Below are positions 1 through 11,530 of a stretch of 64,000 nt of DNA, in pieces (the stretch's first letter is position 1; each line of letters starts with the position of its first letter). The translations under genes and the position numbers were made by a program. The notes under the pieces are model-generated. The model searched no databases. It had not been told where the DNA came from and saw only the letters and a list, made by a program, of their open reading frames with translations. Origin of the DNA: Pontederia crassipes (Eukaryota; Streptophyta; Magnoliopsida; Commelinales; Pontederiaceae). The DNA is taken from the NCBI GenBank assembly GCA_030549335.1, contig CM060191.1, positions 57,485,947 through 57,549,946 of the forward strand, written 5' to 3'.

Positions 1-683
1 ATAAACATGAACATACATATGTACCCTACTTATACACCAAACAAGCTAGCTACAAGATTTTTATAAGGGTCCCTAGTACAACCTAGCAAGATTGGGACCT
101 AAACCACTCAAAGATTGGTTGGTCGAGTAATTTTAACCCGGTTACACAAAGTTGCTAATAAGAAAAATAAATCAAAATTGTTTAGTAATTACCCAAAAAT
201 CACACTGTTTTCCTTGTGTCCTCAAACAAGCAGTGTTTTTTTTTTCTAATAATAATATAGATAATTAGTCCATAATCTCAATGGTTGAAGTTTGATTACT
301 TTGTTAATTATAGTATTAAAATAGTGCATGGCATATGCCCAACCACAAGGAAATAAATGTCTCTTTTACCTCACTTTAGTATGCTCATAGTTTGCGCCAT
401 GATTTTTACTGGGCATAAAAGTTAATAGATACATGGAGCAAAACATTCCCAACCAAAGAGGACAGAAATAAGAAAAAATACTTGTAGACATTTTTATCTG
501 AAAATTAGGACCATTAACATATGATCTTCCTCTTGATTGAAAGGTACTACATCAGGATAAAAACAAGGAACTTAATATGAACATTTATAGATGTCATGTT
601 AACCCTGAATCAGATCAAGAAGATCAAGGTATTATGATAATAACATGCAGATAACGTGCATAAGACAAGGTCAGCAGTCTTAC
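1..683. other. Downstream intronic or flanking DNA of the QWRF gene
   Basis: AT-rich sequence following the exon 2 donor. I could not find the next conserved family segment here in any minus-strand frame, so this is best read as part of a long intron whose next exon is off the left edge. No repeat or RNA gene was recognised. Confidence 0.4.
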
Positions 684-3106
684 TTGGCCCTTGAAAACTG
701 CGCTAAGCTTCAGATATTGTCTCTCCATCAGTAGCTTAAGTTTTTTCGTCGTCTGATATTCATGCATTTTTGCAGTAGTTATCCATGCATTATATAAATG
801 TTTCTGAGAAAAGTGCAACAAAATGCATGAGATGTTTAACACTGAAGGCTCTAAACGACATGTTAAAAGATCAATAAATGATTACATGTCATTAAGTTGA
901 ATTATCCTAAAAAAATCATGCACCTTTAAGGAAATAGATGAAAAATAAGGCTAGATGTAATTGAATTACAAGAGAACATGCATTTCAATACTTTCTAACT
1001 TTTAGCATCAGTATAAATTGATATCTCAACATGTGGTGTCACCACGAATGAATCAAAGTATTGTTAAAGGCGGCGATTGATTGAATTATTTCATTTCTTC
1101 CCAGTAAAAGGAAAACTCCGCCTATGTTTTATAGCCGGTCCCAAGCCCGGATAAAGGAGGAGGGTTGTGTTAGGCCCCGACAGCCAGCGTAAAACCCTGT
1201 CGAATCTCATGAACATGGATCAACGTGCGTCGTATGATCCATGTAACCGACCCCACCTAGTGGGATAAGACTTTGTTGTTGTTGTTCCCAGTAAAAGGAA
1301 ACGTGTCTACTTTTGTTACAATCCTAGAGTTATAATGTGTTTCTTGATTATTTGACATTGCTGATATATGGCATTATAGCTAAACTTTCAATTAAAATAA
1401 TAGGATACTGTTATTCTAATAACGTCTCAAATTTATAAAATATGACAGATCAAATTGAATTGGCATATTTTATACTGAGATATATGACCATAATATTAGT
1501 TTTCTGAGAAGCTTACTTAATATGATATGTTACAATGAGCTGCTAGTTTGGATCAGAATACAAGGATTAGCTGGAACATTGGTCAGAAACACGTTTTGGG
1601 TGGCACATTGCTTGGTCATATATGTCAAACAGTGCATAGAAGCCTGAAACTTACCTCCGATGTCAGTTCTTGGACAAACAATGCATCGATTGCTTGCGCA
1701 TTCGCCCATCTCCATTGCAAGAGTCGGTTGTAGAGGAGCCTTAGCTGATGTGCATCTTCGATTCGGTTTTCCCCATATTTTCCTCTCTTCGCTTCGGCAT
1801 TGAAATTGGCCACTGAGTATCCACTGCTTGACTGCGGCACTCTGGAGTTGCTTGTCACTGGACTATTCCGTGACCTTTGGGGACTTATAAACGCTCTCAC
1901 CGAGTTAGCCACCAGCCTGCTCGGAGAAGAAGGCCTGACAGAACCGTAACGAGGGGAAGAAGCCATGGATAGAGATAACAGAGAGCTGTTATCCAGTGAT
2001 TTCCTTGCTGGATCGAGCCTGGAGGAGGCCGAACTCTTCGAGCCTAATGCTAATGGTGTGACTGTATCTGGTGACCTATGAAGGCGGCTGCCTTTTTCCT
2101 TGGAAAACCTCGCCGTGATGCCTCGAGACGTGGCCTGCCCCTTTGTTGAAATAACGCTCGATTCCGAAGACGAACTATCCGTACATGATGACACAGAGAG
2201 ATCGCCTCCATCAAACGACGCCCTCGCACCGTCGTCGAACACCATCGACTGCCTCAGCATCCGAACAGCGGCCAAGATCGAATCATTGTTGCCGAGCGAG
2301 CAGTCTAGGCTCTTCGCCAACGGATTAGGCTGCTGACTTCTGGCTGCAGGCCAACGGTGATGGCTATCGAACGTCCTGGAGCTTTCAGACCTAGCAATGT
2401 TCCTCGTCGGAGTGACAGAGGGAGAAGGGATCGGTTTCCGCCGCTCGGGTGTCGCCCTCCGATTAGGCGACGGGGAAACGGTTCTGGTCTTGCTAGTCTG
2501 GTAGGAAAAGGACTCTCCTTGGAAGGAGACCGAGAGGCTCCGGGACGTGGTGGAAGTGGTACAAAGGGTTTTTGCAGCGGAGGACAGCTCAGCCACGCGG
2601 GGTGCTGCGGCCCCCCCGGCGGCCGCGCGAGTACGGTCGACGGATTTGGAGCGTCCGGGAACAGAATTTTGCGCTAATGCCGGCGGCGTCGAAGGTCTTG
2701 GAGTAGAAATCGGCGAAGCAAAGCGTCGGCCGGAGCTAGAAGAAGTAGCAGAAGAAGAGGACGAAGTAGTGGAACACGAAGCAGTAGTAAAGGAACCACC
2801 TTTGGAGGAGGAAGAACCAGTGGAACTCGAAGGAGACGCCAAGGAGCCGACTTTAATATGGGGCGAGGACGAGGACAAGTACCGAGAGCTGATCTCCTTG
2901 CCGCGGGGACGCCTTGGAACGGCCGCATTGCCGACGCTATTGTTGTTGTCCTTCTCTGCGGCGGGGAACAGCGGCGGCCTCGCGGTGGTGGCCGTGGGAA
3001 GATCACGGCGGCGAGATGGGGACGGAGTCATCTTGTGCGCTCGAGCGGCGGAGGCTCCCGGAGTGCCGCCTGACCCGGCCCCCGACGCCGGTATCGCGGG
3101 CACCAT
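684..3106 (-). CDS. QWRF-family microtubule-associated protein (augmin subunit 8/EDE1-like), first two coding exons
   Basis: Family role (established): QWRF/DUF566 proteins bind microtubules, and some act as the AUG8 subunit of augmin in spindle and phragmoplast microtubule nucleation. Seen: exon 1 spans 3106-1655 (484 codons), exon 2 spans 803-684 (40 codons). I start at the ATG at 3106 (MVPAIPAS...) because the residues upstream do not look like the family. The N-terminal ~430 residues are Ser/Pro/Arg-rich and disordered, as in the family. Exon 1 ends with the hallmark block QLRLLYNRLLQWRWANAQ (residues 454-471), where the usual QWRF is QWRW at 464-467. Donor GAG|GTAAGT at 1655/1654 and acceptor CTTTTCTCAG|AAA at 804/803 join in phase 0 and continue into KHLYNAW...LKLSAVFKGQ, a conserved family segment. 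A donor, GGGCCAA|GTAAGA, closes exon 2 at 684. Later exons (about 100-150 residues) were not found in 1-683 and probably lie outside the window. A SINE sits in intron 1. Confidence 0.85.
804..1654 (-). other. Intron 1 of the QWRF-family gene
   Basis: An 851-bp intron with a GT donor at 1654 and an AG acceptor at 804 preceded by a T-rich tract on the minus strand. It is phase 0. It is AT-rich and hosts the SINE at 1115-1284, inserted antisense to the gene. Confidence 0.75.
1115..1284 (+). mobile_element. SINE copy A (Au-SINE-like, TTG-repeat tail)
   Basis: A 170-bp element starting actccgcctatg and ending in a (TTG)n tail. It is flanked by a perfect 17-bp target-site duplication, ttcccagtaaaaggaaa, at 1098-1114 and 1285-1301. 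A Pol III box-B-like motif, GTCGAATC, is at 1199-1206. Copy B at 47539 has the same 5' end, so the start is defined rather than a random 5' truncation, which fits a SINE. The last ~60 bp match the LINE tails at 26614 and 33083. The TTG tail and architecture resemble the Au-SINE family known from many angiosperms; the family name is from memory, not a database comparison. Confidence 0.8.
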
Positions 3107-4978
3107 TGCGAGAGATCTCCGGCTCCAGGCCTCCGGCGAGAGCTCAAGCCACAGGAACAGGAAGCAAGTACAGGGAGAAGTAGCACCTGTAGCGGAACAA
3201 GGATGTGATAATATCACTCATGAGAGAGAATGTGTTGTAAAGGAGAAGGAATTGAAAAGAGAGGAGGAAACTAAAAAGGATGTGGGAAAATGAGAAATAA
3301 AATTGAAGTGGTCTAATGGCTAAGAGGTGTTAACGATGAATAATTAGAGAGCAGTTTAAGGGGTCGTTATTGCCATGTTTACTCATGGTTAATTAATAGC
3401 TTAACGTTGGTAAGGGCTTGAGATAAGCACACGAAATTAGTTTTATTCAAACCTTCATGTCACGAGGAAATATGGAAACAAAGCTAAGCGTGTGGCTTTT
3501 ATTTCTCCTCCTATTTTGCCATTTGTTTTTATGCATCATTTCTTTTAGTTGATGTTTTCTATTTTGTATCTATTTGTTTGTTTAAAAAAAGGTAGACTTT
3601 TCTTTTTTTTTTTTTTTTGTCACCAGTACAAGCCGTAAGGGGTTGTGTATTTTTTTTTCCGTCTCTCTCTCTCTCTCGAATCCATGCTCTTGTCGCATGT
3701 ATAATCTTGTCCTATTACTGGAAGATTGAGTAACAATCTAAAATGAGAGTTGAGAGGTTGGTGTACTATAGATGCTCTAATTTTGGGGCCAAAAATGCAT
3801 AGTTGTGGACATCACAAGATTGAAAATGTTATGATGCACGCCTTTTTCTTTCAGTGGTTGGATTTAATTGGTTAATGCAATCTTATTAGTTAGCCTTCCT
3901 AAGTTTTGAGAAACAAGATATTGACTATGAAAAGAAGACAAAACACACACTCGCACACTGATGTATGTTTTGTAATGCATTTGTTGGCTTTGTAGGCTGC
4001 GTTATGCAATCATGAACTTGGGGTGTGCTGAAACCATCAGAGCAGTAAACAGCAACTTGTTTGCCCATTTGCTGGCAAAATTGAAGCTCACAGTAATGCC
4101 AGCTTAACCGCATAAGTGATCAAAAGTTTACCATTCCATATGAAGATTAATTGACCAAAGTTGATTGTTTGTTTGTTTTTGTTTTATATTTAGTAACAAA
4201 TAGCGATTATTTAGAATCAAAACTCCATTATAAATGTTTGATAAATATTTTTTACAATAATGTTTAGATGTTTGAACACAAAATACTTTATCTTATAAAA
4301 TGTAGAGGTAACGATTTCATATTTTATTCTTATTATATCATCATTCTTTTTAAAATAAAAAACTATATTTAATTACTAAACATCATATATTTTTATTTTA
4401 ATATATCACATCTTTAATTTTACTTACAATCCAAATAAATTTTTTATTTTGAAATAATCAATATTTTCTATGTTAAAATATTTTTTTAAAAAAATACTAT
4501 TTAAAATAAAATATTATAAATTAATTATTACGGATATGATGTATATAAAAATAATTATAAATTTATTTTTGTCATTGTATATAATACACTAATTTAATCG
4601 TTATGTTTATCAAACTATTTTTATTAAATTTATAAAGAAATCGTTATTCGATATCCATTGATAACTAATCGTTATATTCAAATCATATTGTTATTCTCTA
4701 GTCGAATAATTATCCTCTAATCAAATCGGTAACTTTGTCAAACAGAACCTTCGTTCTATATGTTCCCTTTTATGAAGCTTGTTACTAAATTACTTTGAGA
4801 ATAACAATTGTTGTAGGGTATATCATTTCCATTTTGCAACTAAAAGACATAAAGACCAGTAGAATAACAAATTGTAGGATATAAAGTCCACATGTGGAGA
4901 TTTAAAAGGTATGGCCAAGCATGCAGAGATGTGCCCAACCAATGCCTCTTATTAGTAATATTGTCTTTATATCCAAGG
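3107..4978. other. Intergenic: upstream region of the QWRF gene, then AT-rich DNA
   Basis: The 5' flank of the minus-strand QWRF gene. It contains a short CT tract (3662-3678, GA-rich in the gene's sense), poly-T runs near 3603-3619, and strongly AT-rich DNA from about 4190. The stretch ending near 4748 finishes with cgataactttg-like and tttgtcaaacagaacc sequence that resembles a MITE terminus, but I could not define a matching left end. No gene is supported. Confidence 0.4.
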
Positions 4979-4979
4979 G

Positions 4980-5634
4980 CTGTGTTTGGCAACAAAACTT
5001 TAACCAGAATTGAGCAAAGTTTTGCTAAACACCTTTCACAACGAGAACTTTCGAACTTCTCACCACGTGACACCTTTGTCGAACTTTTTTTCTAAAGTTC
5101 CTGAAAAAAATGTTCTCATCAATCGTGAGAACTTTGCAGCCGACATAAACTTACCCATTTTTTCTCTCTCCTCTCTCTCCCTCGTCTCTTCACCTACTTT
5201 TCTTGCCATCTCTGCCCCCCATCATCTCCGCTGCCGCTGCTGTCATCAATGCTGCCGCCGCCGCTGCCACTGTTGCTGCCACCGCTACCGCCGTCGCCGC
5301 TGCCGCCGTCACCGTTCTCCTGTCGTTGCTGTCACCGCTGCCATTGTCGCCACTATCACCGCTGCCGTCGCCGCAGCTGTCACCGCTGCCGTCTCCGCAG
5401 CTGTCACCGCTGCCGCCGCCGCCGTTGCTATCGCCAACTAAGATTAACGATACTTCCTCCGACATGGTCATGTAGTGCCACCGCATGGTGATCCACTACA
5501 GCCTTTGCGAGCTCCGCTTTGCGGTCCAAAGTTTTGATGCCCAAAAACTTCTCCGTCAAATGTTCACGAGAACTCGGCCATCACATTTCAGGAACTTTGG
5601 AAAACTTCGGTTCTCTAATTCAAACACAGCCAAG
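4980..5634. mobile_element. Possible MITE-like element with a GCC/GCT triplet core
   Basis: The ends form a short inverted repeat: ggctgtgtttg at about 4979-4989 and caaacacagcc at about 5623-5633. An aag is present on both outer sides, compatible with a 3-bp duplication but weak. The interior also has inverted similarity around gaacttt motifs on both sides. The core (about 5215-5440) is a run of imperfect GCC/GCT/ACC triplets that opens several long but meaningless reading frames. The superfamily is not certain. Confidence 0.4.
5215..5440. repeat. Imperfect GCC/GCT/GTC triplet repeat
   Basis: About 225 bp of near-continuous GCY/CCG/CTG triplets in otherwise AT-rich DNA. Overlapping Ala-, Pro- and Arg-rich open frames arise on both strands from the repeat itself, and none looks like a gene. 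Confidence 0.75.
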
Positions 5635-5639
5635 AAGAA

Positions 5640-7184
5640 CACACATCTGGTGGTGGAAGTAAGCAAACATCAGCAGTGACTATATAGTGTGATATATTAT
5701 TTTTTCTGCACACTCAACTTTTTGTTTCCTATATATGAATTAAGCAAGATGATGAAGTGGACGTACGTGATCTGTAAAACAAAGTCGCGTTTGAACCACT
5801 GCCGAAGAAACCATACGTGATTCGTCCGCGAATGACCCCAAACGCAAAGTCCAAGCTGGTCAGAGGTCCTTGTAACCGTGGAGGGAGGAGGGTTGATGGA
5901 AAATTCATTAGATGCTGCGGTTTTCCCCTCATATCATATCATATTCCAAAGTTCCAAATGGAGTTGAGGTACAAGTGGAAGTAGAACGTATTCTAAATCA
6001 TGTCATTTGTTACTTGCGAGGGACGTTGGAGAGGAGAGATTCGTGCCTCGGCGGCCATTCATACTTGTTTTTTTTTTTACCACTTCTGAATCCATCAAAT
6101 CATTGGTCCATGGCCACCGAAAAGGTGTTCAAGTGCTCAACCTCCTCTGATGATAACGTTAGAACTGTTGTTCATCACCATGTCAATATCAAATTTGAGA
6201 TGTACTTCTCGAATGATTCACAAGTCTTGATTCACTCATGTTGAAACTCGAAAGAGAGGTCAAACCACATGTTGTCTGCCCTTGAACCTAGGGGCTGCAC
6301 TAGCCCCATGATATTTTCCTGTCCTCAAGGATTTAGAATACATATTGGCAGCTTAAAGAAATATATATATATATATATATAATATGCATATATATATGAC
6401 GTCATTAACCTCACTTGATTCAGAGATTTTTTATGTTTCCTAGGTGAAGGACATCTCCATCCTATTCCAAAACCTGTGTTACGTACAGATAGTGTGCTAG
6501 CTGAATCCGATGATGCAACTCCTACTTCATACTATACAATTCGGATTTCAAAACTAGAGACGATTAGGTAGTCGAAGAGGATGGAAATCAGACCCCTAGC
6601 AGTAGGGATTACCAGCTAATTGGAAGCTTTTGGATTTATCAAAGATGGTCTTGCCTAACATTTGACTCGAGCAACACTTTCCACTTAGCAAATTGGACAT
6701 GTAATGGCTACAAAAAAAAAACAAACTTCAAGGAAGACGACGAGTACCTGCCTTGACGTAGGACGAGAATTAATAGGACTAAGCAAATTAAACGGCGTTA
6801 AATTGAAAGTATCGTCCACCGGTGTGCACTTCGAAAGGCTACGTGGATGGACATGGAATGATTAGGACGACTAGGAATTGTGAAATTGTCTCATGTGCTT
6901 TAACGATTCTGATATAGTGATTTGTTCACTAGGCATGTAGATCTTCTGGACAACAACAGTGGGGATGACATGTGATATGATTATAACTCGGCAAATGCTC
7001 TTCGTGAGCTGTTGAAGATTAACCCAACAAGGACCTATAACAAACGATCAAACCTTGCACCATTTGTCATATCCGTGGTGAAAGTTTAATTGTTATTGTG
7101 ACATCTTTTGCTCCCATACGTTGTGCATATATAGATGTGGAAGCTTCTGACACAGCTGCACAAAAAATAAAGGTAGTTATCGTG
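5640..7184. other. Intergenic DNA, nothing recognised
   Basis: No open frame here resembles a known protein. There is an (AT)n microsatellite at about 6362-6381. Short frames near 5912-6244 have no convincing start context or motif. Confidence 0.4.
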
Positions 7185-7204
7185 TAACACTATAAGAAAA
7201 ACGC

Positions 7205-7600
7205 TAATTACAGACGGTCAAAACCGTCTGTAATCAACCCAAAAACCGTCGGTAACCGTATTACTGACGATTTTTCGGACGGAATTGATCCATCGGAAAA
7301 ACGTCGATTTGCGATAGTTGTAAAACATTTGTCGATAATACCGACGGTCCATATGGTGGGCTCGGCCGTCGAAGGTTGAGTATCGACAGTTCAAACTATC
7401 GATACGTATCGATGGTTGTAACCGTTCATACTATCGACGGTTTGAACCGTCGAAATACTCATATCGACGGTCGACTTCACATCTGATTTTTGACGACTCA
7501 AACCGTCGAAAAGCTTGCACGGACGGTCAGAACCATCGATAAGTATCGAAATATTTGTTGTTGATAATGAATTATCAGCTATTTCCGACGGTTCTGACCG
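7205..7600. repeat. Left subterminal repeat cluster of the CACTA element
   Basis: Repeated CGACGGTC / GACCGTCG-type motifs in both orientations, interspersed with AT-rich spacers. They mirror the cluster at the right end of the same element. In this superfamily such motifs bind the element's DNA-binding protein (established); binding here is inferred. Confidence 0.75.
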
Positions 7601-9422
7601 TCGAAAATAAAAAAATATTAAAAAAATGTTGAAATTTAATGTCCGAACATATAATACAACAAATATTTGAGTCTCGCATTCCAAACACATATCACCATTC
7701 CAAACACATTTATATCCAAACATAAGCAACATAAGCTATACCATAATTGTCCAAACACTTATAACCATAAAATTGTCCAAACCAAATATGAAGAGCTTAA
7801 TTCCAAACACCATTACAAAGAACATATAACCATCACATTCCAAACACCAATCCAAACACTATTACAAAGATAATGACATCAGTAGAGCTTAAGATGAGTC
7901 TCGCCGCCGCGTCGGATCTGTAGAGCTCTTCACAAGACAATTCGAACATCACGGAACCTGCAAAGATATTCGAAAAAGTTAGTACCCAAACATGATTAAG
8001 GATTCGATATATGGAACAATCACTCAATACATCAGTTGCAGTTAACGTAAGTAATTTTTTGGTAACATGCTAAAATGATTCTCGAATATCATAAATATAA
8101 AACGTAATGACATTCCTACAAGTTTAAGCTGTAAGAGACTAGTTCCTTGAGTTGATTTTGGCATTGTATTAGAGAATGCCCAGAGGCCAATAGTTTTGAA
8201 ACTAAGAAGATAAAGAAATAAAAGCGACTATATACGACAAGAATCAGACAAGCTCCAAGTGGCGTTGTCTTCCATCTCTCGACTTCCGCCAGCGTGACAG
8301 CAGCAGCCATGGCAAGAGTGAAGGCAATGGAAGTTGGGACTTGAACTGTTTTCAACTTTTCTCAACCCTTTTTGTTGCTGAATTCTCATGTTGTTTCAAC
8401 AATGCTCGTGCTTTCCAAGCTCTCCTACTGATGGCCTTTTTTCCTATTTTTTGCTTGCAGGAATGAACTTTGGAAAGCCATGTGTTCCTCAAAATAGCAA
8501 TGAGCATGGGAATTTAGGGAAGGAAGCAAGACCTACAAATTCCCGGGTATTACTCGGAACCTCCTGACTTTGGAATAGCAGTCTAAACCCTTCCATTGCA
8601 TTTGATGAGGAAGAAACTCTTATTGCATTCCTCGTAAGCTGATCATGTAATATGACTTGTCATTTTACTTGGCAACAAGCTGTGCGTTCCAATGCAATAA
8701 ATGATTCTGATTGTTGAATCCTGCCGAGGAAAGGTCATTGGATCTATACATGGCCACTATATATTAATAAAATGGCACTTATTGCTAGATATGATAATTT
8801 CAATTGTCCCTCTAAAACTAGTATCCTAATTTATATACCATAGATTCTTCTTGTGGCAACATAGAGCCAAGAGATGGCAGCCCACACATGATAAAAAGAT
8901 AGCTTAATTCTTAGAAGCTCATGCAGATTTTTTAATAAGAGGAAACTACCCCATCATTTGACATTTGAGAATAGCAAAAAGGGACAATACATATATGCAT
9001 ATATGAGCATGACAACAGTATGAACTCCTTGCTAATATGAGAAATTCTTCAAAATACAAAAGGTTCCACGAACCTAATTACTGCTAGTGAAGATTTTGTG
9101 CACATCATGCTGATCCAATATCACACAATAGCAAACAACTATATGTTTATCTGTTTATAGCAACACGTAGTAACAATCGTATTGGTTTATGACTGTAACT
9201 TTGTGCTAGCACATTTCAAACAAGGACACCTAATTGTTCCCTCCCATATTGAAAAGACTGACAAGCCACACTAACATAATAGTCAACGCCATCTATGAAT
9301 TTTTGTGTCAAACCTCTGCGACCAGGATTATTTCTATTGTACGTCCATCGACGATCGTGTATGACATAATGTCTGCATTATTTGCAAATCATAAAAAATT
9401 TAGGTGAAAAAAAAATTTACAT

Positions 9423-9543
9423 CATGCATGTATAGCGAAGAAATAAAAAAAAATACGTCGTTTAGAGTCACAGGGACAAACTACAGTCATGCATGTATAG
9501 TGAAAAAAAGGTTTATGAAACAACAGTCATGCATGTATAGCGA
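9423..9543 (+). repeat. Dispersed short repeat catgcatgtatag(c/t)ga
   Basis: Three near-identical 16-bp units start at about 9423, 9488 and 9528, with a decayed fourth near 9618. They lie inside the CACTA element. Units are separated by 40-65 bp of unrelated AT-rich sequence. The function is unknown, and they may be remnants of a small internal duplication. Confidence 0.5.
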
Positions 9544-10403
9544 GCTAAAATACTTGATTTCCATGTTTGTTCGAGGGGATTATTTTGGATCGAGACAATT
9601 AGACAAAGTTAAAGAAGCCTGCATAGTGAACGATGCAAAAATCTAAAATGTGTTGAAGCCATAACACTTTTATATGTTTGGTTCAAACTACAATAATCCA
9701 TGAAATTCGAGAGGAAATGAATAATAATTAAACTAAAATTTGGGACACGATTAGGAAAAAATATAACGTGACAAATTTCATTTGAAGTATTAAAAAAAGC
9801 TCAAGTACATATACTACCCTTTTCAAAACTCAATCTCCACTTCTATCACCGCATACATGAATTATGAATTATTTCATAACCAAAGCACACGATTTTACCA
9901 AACATTTCATAAAAGACTTATGACATTTCAAGATAAATACATACTAATGAGAGCAGCCATAACGATAAAATTGCATTTCTAATGTAAAAGACTGAGATCT
10001 GGAGATGCCTGTTACCTTGGATCACTTGTGATGGCGGCAGCACAGCAATCTCTTCTTGCACCCTGCGAAAAAACCAGCGAATAACAGGATCATGTCCAAC
10101 ATTACTAATAATTACGATGCCTCTAAATTCAAACTCATAAGCCTCCCTTTGCTTAACTTGAAATTAGTTCTGATAGTCTTATAATAAGAAATAGATTATA
10201 AAGGTTTATATGTGTAGTCCCAAGCACATTTGAGATCACTTGTGTAGGAGGTCTGCAATTTAGATTATAAGGAATGCCAATTTGGAAAAAAAACATCGAG
10301 AAAATGATGAAAACTTGGATTCTTAAAAAAAAGATAACCATTCATTAAACAAAAACGAAACTGAAGAAAAAGTCGCAATGAATTTTAACAGCCAGAAAAA
10401 TTT

Positions 10404-10760
10404 CGATGGATCCGCGCGCGGAGGGCGGCCAGATCCGGCCGTCGCGCGGAGGCCGGCCGGATCTGGCTGCCGCGCGCGGAGGGCAGCCGGATGTGGCCGC
10501 CGCACGCGGAGGGCGGCCGGATCTGGCCGCCGTGAGGAGGGCAGCCGGATCTGGCCGCCGTGAGGAGGGCAGCCGGATCTGGCCGCGCGGAGGATGGCCG
10601 GATCTGGCCGCCGCGCTCGGAAGATGGCCGGATCTGGCCTCCGCGCGGAGGGCGATCGGATCTGGCCGCCACGCACGGAGGGCGGCCGTATCTGGCCGCC
10701 GCGCGGAGGGCGGTCGGATCTGGCCGCCGCGCACGAAGGGCGGCCGGATCTAGCTGCCAG
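10404..10760. repeat. GC-rich minisatellite, ~28-30-bp unit, about 12 copies
   Basis: Tandem units built around GGCCGGATCTGGCCGCCG and GCGCGGAGGGC. The array creates long spurious open frames in all six phases (Gly/Arg/Ser-rich on plus, Pro/Ala/Arg-rich on minus). It lies directly inside the presumed leader or first intron of the CACTA element's minus-strand transcript. Unit lengths vary, so this is a degenerate, expanding or contracting array. Confidence 0.85.
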
Positions 10761-10913
10761 AGAGAGCAAGGAGGGCGGGGATCGGTGCCTACCTGCGCCG
10801 GTGATTATAGTCGACGGCGAGGGAAGGCAATGCGGGAGGTGGCCGCCGGACGAAATGCGGAGGGCGAAGAGAGACGCGAGATCGAAAACGGACAAAGTGA
10901 CAGTGGGGTCGGG

Positions 10914-10923
10914 TATTTATATA
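10914..10923 (-). promoter_or_regulatory. TATA box of the CACTA element's minus-strand transcript
   Basis: Read on the minus strand the sequence is GGCTATATAAATACCC, a strong plant TATA box, placed just inside the right subterminal repeat cluster. About 120 nt downstream a donor-like CAG|GTAGGC (10793/10792) could end a non-coding leader exon. This matches the usual position of a CACTA promoter. There is no ATG-initiated transposase frame downstream. Confidence 0.5.
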
Positions 10924-10929
10924 GCCAGT

Positions 10930-11530
10930 TTTCGACGGTCATAATCGTCGCAACATTGGTAAATATAATATAATATTAATTCGAATTAAGACGGTCAAAT
11001 CCACTGGACAAACCTAAACCATCGAAACTTTCGACGGTTTTAGTCGTCGATATATATAATAATATATTTCTCAACTGAACAGAATTGTATAAATTATAAA
11101 TTTTCATTTTCGACGATTAAGACCATCGAAAATAATTAAAGTAGAATATTTTAATTAATTAAAATCTCATAACATTCCGACGGGTCTGACCGTCAAAATA
11201 TCGACGGTTCCGTCAAACGTCGCAAATTTCGACGGTCAAAACCGTCGAAAATTAAAATAATAATACCGGATCAACGTTGAAATATTTCGACGGCTAAGAC
11301 CGCTGGAAGTTTCGATGGATAGTGAACCGTTGAAACTTTCGACGGTCTGAACCGTCAAAATAATAAAATTTTCGACGAAAATTTTCGACAAATTCTGGAC
11401 CGTCGAAAGTTTAGACGGCTGGAACCGTCGAAAAATACCCGACGAAAATTTCGACGGTTTACACGATCCGCCGAAAAAACCGTCGGTATTTCAGACGGAT
11501 GTTGGATAGTCGAAAATAAACCGTCAAAAA
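10930..11530. repeat. Right subterminal repeat cluster of the CACTA element
   Basis: Dense TCGACGGT / ACCGTCGA motifs, with more than a dozen copies in alternating orientation, ending at the terminal inverted repeat. It pairs with the cluster at 7205-7600. Confidence 0.8.

Noticed and set aside
2547-3293. 248-codon Glu-rich plus-strand open frame
   Set aside because: It is the antisense shadow of the Ser/Pro/Arg-rich QWRF exon 1. It has no protein resemblance.
5190-5486. Several Ala/Pro/Ser/Gly-repeat open frames on both strands
   Set aside because: They come from the imperfect GCC triplet repeat, are all overlapping, and have no conserved domain.
10323-10973. Long open frames in five phases over the GC-rich minisatellite
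   Set aside because: Tandem repeat without stop codons. The longest minus-strand frame has no ATG, and its start is a TTG.
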